From NCBI GenBank assembly GCA_030544685.1, contig CP086683.1, positions 1,116,001 through 1,180,000 on the forward strand: DNA of 64,000 bases, given 5' to 3'. Origin of the DNA: Pseudomonas sp. B21_DOA. GTDB lineage: Bacteria; Pseudomonadota; Gammaproteobacteria; Pseudomonadales; Pseudomonadaceae. Below, piece by piece: positions 19,901-25,726 of the stretch. Every line of letters begins with the position of its first letter. Within the stretch, counting starts at the first letter, position 1. The notes beneath the pieces are model-generated. The model saw only the letters and a program-made list of their open reading frames with translations, was not told the DNA's origin and did no database searches. A program made the translations under genes and the position numbers.

Positions 19901-21823
19901 GGTGCTGCCGTTGTTGTAAACGTCATTGGCCGCAGTCGGCACGTTGACGGTGCCGACTGTTTCGCCAGCCGCGATGGTGATGGTCGAACCGTTCGACAGA
20001 GTGACGGTTACCGGTGTTTGTGCCGGGTTGGTCAGTGTCGCGGTGTAGGTGATCTGACCGCCTTCAACGATGTTGTTGGTCGCGGTCAGGGTCAGGCCGG
20101 TGTTGTCGACCGAATCGGTAATCGTGGTGACCGCTGGCGTCGCGTTCGGCACCAGGTTTTCGAAATTACCACCGGTAGCGCCAGTGATCGTTGTGCTGAC
20201 GGTGCTGCCATTGTTGTAGACGTCATTGGCCGCAGTCGGCACGTTGACGGTGCCAACGGTCTCGCCGGCCGCAATGGTGATGGTCGAGCCGTTCGACAGG
20301 GTGACGGTTACCGGGGTTTGCGCCGGGTTGGTCAAGGTCGCGGTGTAGGTGATCTGACCGCCTTCAACGATGTTGTTGGTCGCAGTCAGGGTCAGGCCGG
20401 TGTTGTCGACCGAATCTGTGATGGTGGTAACGGCTGGCGTGGTGTTTGGCACCAGGTTTTCAAAGTTGCCACCGGTAGCGCCAGTGATCGTGGTGCTGAC
20501 GGTGCTGCCGTTGTTGTAAACGTCGTTGGCCGCCGTCGGCACGTTCACGGTGCCGACGGTTTCGCCAGCCGCAATGGTGATGGTTGAGCCGTTCGACAGG
20601 GTGACGGTTACCGGGGTTTGTGCCGGGTTGGTCAGGGTTGCGGTGTAGGTGATCTGACCGCCTTCAACAATGTTGTTGGTCGCGGTCAACGTCAGGCCGG
20701 TGTTGTCGACCGAATCAGTGATCGTGGTAACGGCTGGCGTGGTGTTTGGCACCAGGTTTTCGAAATTGCCACCGGTAGCGCCAGTGATGGTGGTGCTGAC
20801 AGTGCTGCCATTGTTATAGACGTCATTGGCCGGCGTCGTCACGTTGACGGTGCCGGTAGTCTGGCCCGCGCCGATGGTAATGGTCGAACCGTTCGACAGG
20901 GTGACGGTTACCGGGGTTTGTGCCGGGTTGGTCAACGTAGCCGTATAGGTAATCTGACCGCCCTCAGTCACGCTTGAGCCAGCCGTCAATGTAACAGTGG
21001 TGGTGTCGACGGTGTCAGTCACTTGCGTGGTCGCCGGGACGGTCGGCGGGGTCACGGTAATTCCGTTGCCGCCGCTGGTGCCGGTGACGGTCACGTCGAT
21101 TTGGGTCGGGTCGTTGTAGACCGTGTCGTTCGGCGCCAGCGGCACGTTGACGGTGCCGGTGGTGGCGCCGGCCGGGATGACGATCACTGCGCCATTCGAC
21201 AGGGTGATGGTCAGGTCGGTCAGCGGCGCCTGGGTCAGGGTCGCGGTGTACACCAGCACGCCGCCGGCTTCGGTGATGGTCGGCGTGGCGCTGAGGCTCA
21301 GGGTCGAGTCACGCAGCGCGTTGGTGGTGGTGTCGGTGGTCAGGCCGCCGGTGGTGTCCTGCGCGACTTGGCCGGCAGAATTGATGCCCGCCGTCGGAAA
21401 GCCAATGGTCGGATCGACGCGGCCAGCGGTGGCGTCGAGCATGACAAAACTGTGACCACCACCGGCGGCGCCACCGGTACCTGCGGCGGTCGGGCCGGCC
21501 GCAGTGGATTCAAGTGCGGTGGTCGGGTCGACACCAGCGGCAATGGCTTGCTGCAGTTCTTCTACAGAAGGCGCAGCCTGCGCCGTGGCTTCGGCCAGGT
21601 CAGTGCTGGAGTCAGGCGAGCTGGCACTCCACTGGGTGTCGCGGCCCAGATCGAGCATGCGGCCATCGGCCAGTTCCAGCGACACCGCGCCGGACAGACC
21701 GGTATCGATCTGGTCGCCGACATACAGGCGATCGCCTTCAACGAGTACGCGACGCACGCCCTCTGGGGACACCACGAAAACCTGACCGACAATGCTTTTG
21801 ACGACGGCAACAACACTGCTCAT
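4985..21823 (-). CDS. lapA: LapA giant RTX adhesin, 5612 residues
   Basis: LapA is the cell-surface adhesin that attaches cells to surfaces and builds biofilm; it is exported by LapEBC and retained through its N-terminus. The N-terminal retention module (1-130) holds the LapG cleavage motif TAAG at 107-110 and a second TAAG at 112-115. About 41 tandem 100-residue repeats follow (about 275-4375), each with YTAT, VTVTLSNG and GGNFENLV. After these come a Calx-beta-like segment (4380-4500), cadherin-like segments (to 4775), a PA14-like segment (4775-4940), a von Willebrand A domain with MIDAS motif DSSGS (near 5105), RTX nonapeptides such as GGAGNDILFG (5380-5510) and a type I secretion C-terminus. 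GGAGAG precedes the ATG by 6 bases. The frame is intact throughout. Export is Sec-independent, consistent with no signal peptide. Confidence 0.97.
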   Translation of the reverse strand: MSSVVAVVKSIVGQVFVVSPEGVRRVLVEGDRLYVGDQIDTGLSGAVSLELADGRMLDLGRDTQWSASSPDSSTDLAEATAQAAPSVEELQQAIAAGVDPTTALESTAAGPTAAGTGGAAGGGHSFVMLDATAGRVDPTIGFPTAGINSAGQVAQDTTGGLTTDTTTNALRDSTLSLSATPTITEAGGVLVYTATLTQAPLTDLTITLSNGAVIVIPAGATTGTVNVPLAPNDTVYNDPTQIDVTVTGTSGGNGITVTPPTVPATTQVTDTVDTTTVTLTAGSSVTEGGQITYTATLTNPAQTPVTVTLSNGSTITIGAGQTTGTVNVTTPANDVYNNGSTVSTTITGATGGNFENLVPNTTPAVTTITDSVDNTGLTLTATNNIVEGGQITYTATLTNPAQTPVTVTLSNGSTITIAAGETVGTVNVPTAANDVYNNGSTVSTTITGATGGNFENLVPNTTPAVTTITDSVDNTGLTLTATNNIVEGGQITYTATLTNPAQTPVTVTLSNGSTITIAAGETVGTVNVPTAANDVYNNGSTVSTTITGATGGNFENLVPNATPAVTTITDSVDNTGLTLTATNNIVEGGQITYTATLTNPAQTPVTVTLSNGSTITIAAGETVGTVNVPTAANDVYNNGSTVSTTITGATGGNFENLVPSNTPAVTTITDSVDDTGLTLTATNNIVEGGQITYTATLTNPAQTPVTVTLSNGSTITIAAGETVGTVNVPTAANDVYNNGSTVSTTITGATGGNFENLVPNTTPAVTTITDSVDNTGLTLTATNNIVEGGQITYTATLTNPAQTPVTVTLSNGSTITIAAGETVGSVNVPTAANDVYNNGSTVSTTITGATGGNFENLVPNTTPAVTTITDSVDNTGLTLTATNNIVEGGQITYTATLTNPAQTPVTVILSNGSTITIAAGETVGTVNVPTAANDVYSNGSTVSTTITGATGGNFENLVPNTTPAVTTITDSVDDTGLSLSATGSVAEGGQITYTATLTNPAGTPVTVTLSNGSVITIDAGKTTGTVTVPAPADDVYKDAGQVEVSIKDATGGNFENLVPNTTPAVTEITDTVDTSTVKLSADTSVAEGGTVTYTATVGAPVTGSPVVVTLANGQNITIGVGQTTGSVTYTAPNDALTGNAPLTNSITGVSGGNYEDLVADKTPVSTSVTDVADTTNLSLSATASVAEGGQITYTATLTNAAGSPVTVTLSNGAVITIKAGETSGNVTFPAPSDDVYKDAGSVQATITSATGGNFENLVPSTTPAVTQVTDTIDTSTVKLTADTSVAEGGTVTYTATVGAPVTGTPVVVTLANGQNITIAVGQTTGSVTAPVSNDVQIGHAPLTNSITNVSGGNYENLVADKTPVSTTVTDTVDTTSVALTATGNVNEGGQITYTATLSNPAGTPVTVNLSNGSVITIEAGKTTGTVTVPAPADDVYKDAGKVEVTIKDATGGNFESLVPNPTPAVTNVADTVNTTHLTLSAESYVLEGSSITYTATLTNAAQTPVTVNLSNGQTITIEAGKTSGSVTIAAPSDDVYKDVSKLTVTMTDASGGNFEKLDVSKTPVSTTVNDTVDTTALTLTASDTVSEGGQITYTATLSNPAGTAMTVTLANGAVINIAAGATSGSVNFPAPANTPYIDGSNVRTAIASHSGGNFERVEADRSAVVTKVTDAVDTTNISLSATGSVAEGGSIVYTATLSNPAGTAMGVTLSNGAVINIAKGASTGTATFAAPGDDVYKDAGKVDASITKTSGGNFENLVIDKTPAVTDVTDTVDTSTVSLTASASAVEGGVVVYTASVTAPVTGSPVLVTLSNGQTITIPVGASSASVNFTAPNDAQAGGNTLSVKIDGASGGNYENLVADQTPAVTSVTDVADTTNLSLSATGSVAEGGSIVYTATLSNPAGTPVTVNLSNGAVITIEAGKTSGTVTVPAPADDVYKDAGKVEVTIKDATGGSFENLVPSTTPAVTDVTDTVDTSTVKLTATETAAEGGTVTYTATVGAPVTGSPVVVTLANGQNITIEVGKISGSVSTTAPNDVLAGHAPLTNSITNVSGGNFENLVADQTPVSTTVTDTVDTTNLSLSATGAVNEGGQITYTATLSNAAGTPVTVTLSNGATILIEAGKTSGSVTVDAPKDDVYKDAGSVEATIQSATGGNFENLVTSKEPVVTTVNDTIDTSTVSLSATANVAEGETVVYTATVGAPVTGSPVVVSLSNGQTITIAVGETTGSVNYVAPNSPLAGGSSLSVTIDGATGGNYEKLVVDGKPADTVVSDTTDTTNLNLSASDSVAEGGQITYTATLTNPAGTPVTVTLSNGATITIDAGKTTGTVTVDAPKDDVYKDAGKVEVTIEGATGGNFENLVPSAVPAVTNVTDTIDTSTVKLTADTSVAEGGTVTYTATVGAPVTGSPVVVTLANGQTITIGVGQTTGTATAVAANDALAGNAPITNSITGVSGGNFENLVADKTPVSTAVTDVADTTNLSLSASNSVAEGGQITYTATLTNAAGSPVTVTLSNGAVITIKAGETSGNVTVPAPSDDVYKDAGSVQATITSATGGNFENLVPSTTPAITQVTDTIDTSTVKLTADTSVAEGGTVTYTATVGAPVTGSPVVVTLANGQTITIGVGQTTGTATAVAANDALTGNAPITNSITNVTGGNFENLVADKTPVSTSVTDVTDTTNLSLSATNSVAEGGQITYTATLTNAAGSPVTVTLSNGAVITIKAGETTGTATVPAPSDDVYKDAGSVQATITSATGGNFENLVPSTTPAVTQVTDTIDTSTVKLTADTSVAEGGTVTYTATVGAPVTGSPVVVTLANGQTITIGVGQTTGTATAVASNDALTGHAPITNAITNVSGGNFENLVADKTPVSTAVTDVADTTNLSLSATGSVAEGGQITYTATLTNAAGSPVTVTLSNGAVITIKAGETTGTVNVAAPSDDVYKDAGSVQATITSATGGNFENLVPSTTPAVTQVTDTIDTSTVKLTADTSVAEGGTVTYTATVGAPVTGSPVVVTLANGQTITIGVGQTTGTATAVASNDALTGHAPITNAIINVSGGNFENLVADKTPVSTAVTDVADTTNLSLSASNSVAEGGQITYTATLTNAAGSPVTVTLSNGAVITIKAGETTGTATVPAPSDDVYKDAGSVQATITSATGGNFENLVPSTTPAVTQVTDTIDTSTVKLTADTSVAEGGTVTYTATVGAPVTGSPVVVTLANGQTITIGVGQTTGTATAVASNDALTGHAPITNAITNITGGNFENLVADKTPVSTSVTDVADTTNLSLSATGSVAEGGQITYTATLTNAAGSPVTVTLSNGAVITIKAGETTGTATVPAPSDDVYKDAGSVQATIKTATGGNFENLVPSTTPAVTQVTDTIDTSTVKLTADTSVAEGGTVTYTATVGAPVTGSPVVVTLANGQTITIGVGQTTGTATAVASNDALTGHAPITNAITNVSGGNFENLVADKTPVSTAVTDVADTTNLSLSATGSVAEGGQITYTATLTNAAGSPVTVTLSNGAVITIKAGETTGTATVPAPSDDVYKDAGSVQATITSATGGNFENLVPSTTPAVTQVTDTIDTSTVKLTADTSVAEGGTVTYTATVGAPVTGSPVVVTLTNGQTIIIGVGQTTGTATAVAANDALTGNAPITNSITNVTGGNFENLVADKTPVATAVTDVADTTNLSLSASNSVAEGGQITYTATLTNAAGSPVTVTLSNGAVITIKAGETTGTATVPAPSDDVYKDAGSVQATIKTATGGNFENLVPSTTPAVTQVTDTIDTSTVKLTADTSVAEGGTVTYTATVGAPVTGSPVVVTLANGQTITIGVGQTTGTATAVASNDALTGHAPITNAITNVSGGNFENLVADKTPVSTAVTDVADTTNLSLSATGSVAEGGQITYTATLTNAAGSPVTVTLSNGAVITIKAGETTGTATVPAPSDDVYKDAGSVQATITSATGGNFENLVPSTTPAVTQVTDTIDTSTVKLTADTSVAEGGTVTYTATVGAPVTGSPVVVTLTNGQTIIIGVGQTTGTATAVAANDALTGNAPITNSITNVTGGNFENLVADKTPVATAVTDVADTTNLSLSASNSVAEGGQITYTATLTNAAGSPVTVTLSNGAVITIKAGETTGTVTVPAPSDDVYKDAGSVQATISKATGGNFENLVTSSTPAVTSVTDTIDTTTVKLSATATAAEGGNVVYTATVGAPVTGSPVVVTLANGQNITIAVGQTTGTVTAIAPNDALTGNAPLTNSITNVSGGNFENLVADKTPVSTTVTDTVDTTSLSLSATNSVAEGGQITYTATLTNAAGSPVTVTLSNGAVITIKAGETTGTVNVPAPADDVYKDAGTVQATISSATGGSFEKLVPSTTPAVTSVTDTVDTTTVSITGSSSVTEGQTASYTVSLNHPAQTEVTLKIVYSGTAADGSDFTGVYTVKIPAGASSAQFNVATLDDKITEGTENFVVKIDSATGGNFENLAVSSTNGSVSTSIIDNDAPPVLDLDANNSSGATGADYKVTFTENTPGAGVSIADTDISITDPDSTMLTGATVVLTNRQDGDALNLGNSVNGITINANSTNGTVTLTLSGNATLADYMQAIKNISFTNSSENPSTVPRIITVTVTDGGNYSNTATTTVNVVAVNDAPVAAPSNVTGTEDTPLVLGWSTFGVSDVDSPASSLGIKITQLPGEGKLQYLDGSTWKDVANNQTFSKADIDAGKLRFLPDANESGTNGYGGTGLGNNQADYAQIKFQPTDGQALGSTGTVKIDITPVADAPTVAVADNSVKSTGLIKEVWTGLSGLGTDGSGANSTTLKSVIDAAGKPNSSGNITNVQSDGSVAAGTASKTSGLIYLEAGKTYSFSGVADDSLLITIGGKNVASGTWGAGGAINGSFTPTTSGYYTLDIYHHNQSGPGSYDVNLSVNGGTPIDLSNAGVPIYTGVQDLINSGVTVSDLHGTNGEGYYDGYKLNTGAEGTTVKLSAISTALTDTDGSETLSVKISGAPVGSVLSDGAGHTFTVTASNGEANVTGWNLGSLAVTPPAYYNGQFNLTVTSTSTEQVGGSASSSATIPVTVVPAVYNAVTATSGDDNVTGTDANDIIVADIGGLTVVPGTNYNIAFMVDSSGSMSASSLNAAKDSLTSVFNSLKQSLGGSNSGTVNIFLVDFDTQVNKSVSVNLNDPNALAQLKAVLDSMGSGGGTNYEDVFKTTANWFQSADAVANSGAKNLTYFITDGQPTYYQTGEQTNPTLYGNVKLDDVVKTSNYKPGDTFSTYIDNTHALTINSAGTVTLQTYSSWWGWSSSNLGTIHAQGDGTYELSNLAGTGNSTNSSTTSNSTSGFALLSGLSNVEAIGLNNDVSLNDLKPYDSDKTPQTNIDPKDLANSIIGHTEATMPGNDTVNGGEGNDILFGDLVSFNGIAGEGYQAMQAFVAKETGVDVSKVSTSNVHQYITEHYQAFDVSGAHDGNDTLLGGAGNDILFGSGGTDLLDGGKGNDILLGGTGNDTLIGGQGNDILIGGSGGDTFVWKSGDTGNDVIKDFKASEGDRIDLRDLLQGETGSTIDNFLKITTVDGTSSLQVSSAGKFNSGDAAAATPDVTIKLEGNNWASANLHNLIAGSDPTIKVDHNNS
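8700..21000 (-). repeat. lapA: Array of about 41 tandem 300-bp coding repeats in lapA
   Basis: The segment encoding the YTAT strand recurs at exactly 300-base spacing from about 8941 to 20941, which gives 40 intervals with no length change. Units nearest the N-terminus (about 18,900-20,900) are one type, with NNIVEGGQITYTATLTNPAQ. The middle of the array mostly alternates two types, one with SNGAVITIKAGETTGT and one with TVGAPVTGSPVVVTLANGQ, so the effective period there is 600 bases. Fold prediction is not possible here, but the length and Asp/Gly/Thr content fit immunoglobulin-like bacterial adhesin repeats. Confidence 0.95.
9567..11884. repeat. Perfect 1,118-bp direct repeat inside lapA, offset 1,200 bp
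   Basis: Bases 9567-10684 and 10767-11884 are identical as read, line by line. The first differences outside are at 9566 versus 10766 (G/A) and 10685 versus 11885 (A/G). The offset equals four 300-base units or two 600-base pairs. Other neighbouring units in the array differ at many positions, so this copy is recent or was homogenised. Confidence 0.9.
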
Positions 21824-22184
21824 TGAAGACTCTCCGGGGTGTCACATTCAGTTGACTTCCATGGGCCTGACGGGCGTCGGCGCCACTTCAGTCTGGACGT
21901 ACTTTCTATAAATGGATAACTTATTGACGCTGGATTTCCGTCAATAATATGGCTATAAATTATCGCGATTAACTTTATGCCAAACTATTGACCTTCTGGG
22001 AGCCATCCTAAACAATCGCCCCACTAATGTCACATTGATATTTCCGCGGCGACCTGTCCTTCAGCCTGTCATCCAGTTCCTTTTTTGAACTTTCCGACAT
22101 ACGGTCTTTCGGGTTGCCATCATCCGACGCAGCGCCACGTTTTTGCTGTGATTCAAGACAAGAAGTTCCGGGAAAATTCCAACC
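21824..22184. promoter_or_regulatory. Divergent lapA-lapE regulatory region
   Basis: This 361-base gene-free region separates the leftward lapA start from the rightward lapE start and must hold both promoters. Its central 21,900-22,000 part is AT-rich. It contains the dyad at 21921-21947 and a further ATTGAC at 21987-21992, whose surrounding GCCAAACTATTGAC matches 10 of 14 positions of the FleQ consensus GTCAATAAATTGAC as I recall it. FleQ is known to control lapA in P. putida. I could not place confident -35/-10 boxes. Confidence 0.55.
21921..21947. promoter_or_regulatory. Perfect 9-base dyad in the lapA-lapE promoter region
   Basis: TTATTGACG (21921-21929) and CGTCAATAA (21939-21947) are exact inverted copies separated by 9 bases. 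Each arm contains ATTGAC or GTCAAT, the half-sites of the FleQ box, but in the opposite order to the published palindrome. A symmetrical site between two divergent genes of one system suggests shared control; FleQ as the binder is inference. Confidence 0.5.
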
Positions 22185-23537
22185 ATGCGTTCGCTTTTGC
22201 TCCTTGCCGCTCCCTTCGCTCTCGCCGCCTCTTTTGTACAAGCACAATCCTTACCAGAAGCCATGCAACAGGCGCTGGATGTCCATCCGGAGATTCAGGC
22301 AGGGGTCAACAGTCGTTTGGCGGCGGATTATCAATTGAAGGCTGCGAAAGGGGGATACCTGCCCAAGGTCGATCTGCTGGGCGGTTATGGCCGTGAAGGT
22401 ACTGATAGCGTGACCACCCGAGCCAACGGTGGCGGCAATCACTGGGAGACGTTGAACCGCAGCGAGTCAAGTTTACGTCTCTCGCAAATGGTTTTTGACG
22501 GTTTCGCGACGTCCAACGAAGTTGCGCGTCAACAAGCCAACGTCAGCTCCCGTGCTTACTCGTTGCTGGGCACTTCCGAGCGTACTGCACTGACCGTCGC
22601 CCAAGTCTATCTGGATGTGCTGACGCGTCGCGAATTCGTCCGCCTAGCCGAGGAAAACCTCAAGAGCCACCAGCGCATCTACGACCAGATCCAATTGCGC
22701 ACCCAGCGCGGCGTCGGCAGCGGTGCCGATCTTGATCAGGCCGAAGCCCGTATGGCGCAAGCCCGCAACAACCTGATCACCGAACAGACCAACCTCGCCG
22801 ACGCGGAAACCAACTTCCTCAGCGCTGTCGGCCAGATGCCCGACCAGCTCGAGCGTCCGGCGCCGTTCATGGCGATGATGCCGGCCAACCTCAATGAAGC
22901 CCGCGCGCAAATGCTGGAAAACAGCCCGATCCTGCGTTCCGCCGAGTCGGACATCGCCGCTGCCGAGAAGCAGTTCGCCACCGCCAAATCGACCTTCTAC
23001 CCGCGCTTCGACGCTGAGCTGGGGCGTACCGCCGACAACGATCTCGATGGCCAGAATGGCCACAACAACGAATGGCAGGCCATGCTGCGCATGCGTTTCA
23101 ACCTGTATTCCGGTGGCAGCAACAAAGCCGATCTGGAATCCAAGTCGTACCTGGCCAACCAGGCGCTGGACATCCGCAACAACGCCCTGCGGCAGTTGAA
23201 CGAAGAGCTCGGCCTGGCCTGGAACGCGCTGAACAACGCCAACGCTCAGGTACCGATCGCTCAGCAATACGTCGATCACAGCACTTCGGTGCGCACCGCT
23301 TACCAGCGTCAATTCAGTCTCGGTGAACGCACTCTGCTGGACTTGCTCGACAGCGAAAACGAACTGTTCACTGCTTCGCGGCGTCTGGCGGAAATCAAGA
23401 ACATTCAGTTATTTACTCAGTATCGAATCAAGGCGACCATGGGCCAATTGCTCAAAAGCCAGGGAGTGGTCGCGCCGTTGGCATCCGTTGTGCAGAACGA
23501 CGTGAAGCCCAAGGTCCAGCTGCCTGGGATGAACTGA
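22185..23537 (+). CDS. lapE: LapE outer-membrane channel of the LapA type I secretion system
   Basis: A TolC-family outer-membrane protein of 450 residues that forms the exit duct for LapA and in which the uncleaved LapA N-terminus is retained. The signal peptide is clear: MRSLLLLAAPFALAASFVQA, with cleavage predicted before QSLPEAM. The two repeated helical halves of the family are visible, with long heptad-like stretches (about 140-210 and 330-400) and the usual NNALRQLNEELGLAWNALNN segment. It is the first gene of lapE-lapB-lapC, divergent from lapA. The ribosome-binding site is weak (GGGA about 11 bases before the ATG). No frame problems. Confidence 0.93.
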   Translation: MRSLLLLAAPFALAASFVQAQSLPEAMQQALDVHPEIQAGVNSRLAADYQLKAAKGGYLPKVDLLGGYGREGTDSVTTRANGGGNHWETLNRSESSLRLSQMVFDGFATSNEVARQQANVSSRAYSLLGTSERTALTVAQVYLDVLTRREFVRLAEENLKSHQRIYDQIQLRTQRGVGSGADLDQAEARMAQARNNLITEQTNLADAETNFLSAVGQMPDQLERPAPFMAMMPANLNEARAQMLENSPILRSAESDIAAAEKQFATAKSTFYPRFDAELGRTADNDLDGQNGHNNEWQAMLRMRFNLYSGGSNKADLESKSYLANQALDIRNNALRQLNEELGLAWNALNNANAQVPIAQQYVDHSTSVRTAYQRQFSLGERTLLDLLDSENELFTASRRLAEIKNIQLFTQYRIKATMGQLLKSQGVVAPLASVVQNDVKPKVQLPGMN

Positions 23538-23570
23538 GTTATCCCTTTCAACTGTTAAAGAGTGTCGAGC

Positions 23571-25726
23571 GTGGAATCAGAAGTCAGTCGAGTTCAACTC
23601 AGCCATGATCCGCGCGCGTTGCATGACGATCCGTTGCTGGATGGTCTGCTCGCCCTGTGCATGCTGCACCAGAAGCCCGCCAGCGCGGCGATGCTGACCA
23701 CCGGCCTGCCGCTGCCCAAACAACGTTTGAGTATCGAGTTGCTGCCGCGCGCAGCGCTCGCGCCGGCCTGCAGGGTCGGGTGTTGCAGCGCAAGCTAGAA
23801 GAAATTCCGGCGATCGCCATGCCCGCGCTGTTGCTGCTCAAGGATGGCCGCAGTGCCGTCCTGCTCGGCTGGCAGGGCGACGACGAAGCACGCGTGCTGC
23901 TCAGCGAAAGCGACGGCGGCGAGTCGGTGGTCAGCCGTGAACTGCTGAGCGACGATTACACCGGCAAAGTGTTCTTCGCCCAGCCGCAGCACAAATTCGA
24001 CGTCAACCACGGCACGCTGATCCCGCGTGCACGCTCGTGGTTCCGTGACACCCTCAAGCGTTCGCGCTGGCTGTACGCCGATGCGATCGCCGCCAGTTTC
24101 CTGATAAACATCATCGCCATGGCCGCGCCGCTGTTCGTGATGAACGTCTACGACCGCGTGGTACCGAACCAGGCCGAAGCAACCCTGTGGGTGCTGGCGC
24201 TCGGTATCACCGGAGCTTACATCTTCGACCTGATCCTCAAGAGCCTGCGCAGCCTGTGCCTGGATCTGGCCGGGAAGAAAACCGACCTGATCATCTCCGC
24301 CACGCTGTTCGAGCGCATCGTCGGCATGGCGATGAAATACCGCCCGGCGCGGGTCGGCAGTTTTGCGCAGAACATCCACGAGTTTCAGAGCCTGCGCGAC
24401 TTCCTCGCCTCGCTGACCCTGACCAGTCTGATCGACCTGCCGTTTACCATTCTGATTTTCATCGTCATCGCCATTCTCGGCGGGCATCTGGTATGGATTC
24501 CGGTGCTGGCCTTCCCGATTGCCCTGCTGATCGGCTACGCCTTGCAGAAGCCGCTGATCGCGACCATGGAGCGCACCATGGCGCTGGGCGCCGAGCGCCA
24601 GTCGAGCCTGATCGAAACCCTCGCCGGTCTGGATGCGGTCAAGGTCAACAACGCCGAAAGCGAGCGCCAGTATCAGTGGGAGCAAACCATTGGCACCCTC
24701 AGTCGTCTCGAGCTGCGAGTGAAAATGCTCTCCGGTCTGGCGATGAACATCACCTTGCTGATCCAGCAACTGGCCGGGGTGATCATGATCGTCTTCGGCG
24801 TGTACCAGATCATCGCCGGCAACCTGAGCATGGGCGGGCTGATCGCCTGCTACATGCTCAGCGGTCGCGCGCTGAGCCCGCTGGCCTCGCTCTCAGGTCT
24901 GCTCACGCGCTATCAACAGGCGCGGGTGACCATGGCTTCGGTCGACCAGATGATGGAACTGCCCCAGGAGCGCAATTTCGAAGAGCGTCCGCTGAGCCGC
25001 AAGGTCTTGCAGGGTGCTATTGAATGCCGCCAACTCAGCTTCACCTACCCGGACCAGCAGAACCCGGCGCTGAAGAACATTAACCTGGTCATCCGTCCCG
25101 GCGAAAAAATCGGCATCATCGGCCGCAGCGGTTCGGGCAAGAGTTCGCTGGCTAAACTGCTGGTCGGCCTGTATCAACCGGACGACGGCGCCTTGCTGGT
25201 CGACGGCGTGGATATCCGCCAGATCGACGTCAGCGAACTGCGCTACAACATCGGCTACGTGCCGCAGGATATTCAGCTGCTGTCCGGCACCCTGCGCGAC
25301 AACCTGGTCTCCGGCGCGCGTTACGTCGAAGACGAGTTGGTGCTGCAAGCCGCCGAACTGGCCGGCGTCCACGAATTCGCCCGTTTGCACCCGCAGGGCT
25401 ATGAACTGCAAGTCGGCGAGCGTGGACAGAACCTTTCCGGCGGCCAACGGCAGAACGTCGCCCTGGCTCGGGCGCTGTTGCTCAATCCGCCGATTCTGTT
25501 GATGGATGAGCCAACCAGTGCGATGGACAACACCGGCGAAGAACGCCTCAAGCAACGTCTCGCAGCGGTAATTGAAAACAAGACCGTGGTGCTGGTCACG
25601 CACCGGGCATCGCTGTTGTCGCTGGTCGATCGCCTGCTGGTGATCGATCGCGGGCAGATTCTCGCCGACGGCCCGAAAGCCGCCGTGATGGAAGCGTTGA
25701 AGAAGGGGCAGATCAGTGTTGCTTAA
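23571..25726 (+). CDS. lapB: LapB type I secretion ABC transporter (frameshifted near its 5' end)
   Basis: Inner-membrane exporter ATPase that powers LapA secretion. Order of parts: C39-peptidase-like N-terminal domain without a visible catalytic Cys (about 1-150), six-helix ABC membrane domain (about 165-430), and nucleotide-binding domain (470-710) with Walker A GRSGSGKSS, signature LSGGQRQNVALARA and Walker B ILLMDEPTSAMD. I chose the GTG at 23571 (VESEVSRVQLS), preceded by AAGAG. One base appears missing near 23753-23757; adding it converts LLPRAALAPACR into LLPRAAARAGLQGRVLQRKL and gives 718 residues. It starts 33 bases after lapE and overlaps lapC by 11 bases, so the three genes are one operon. 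Confidence 0.9.

Noticed and set aside
8700..21000. CRISPR-like regular repeats
   Set aside because: The 300-base units are coding, contiguous, and part of one adhesin frame; there are no short repeats with unique spacers.
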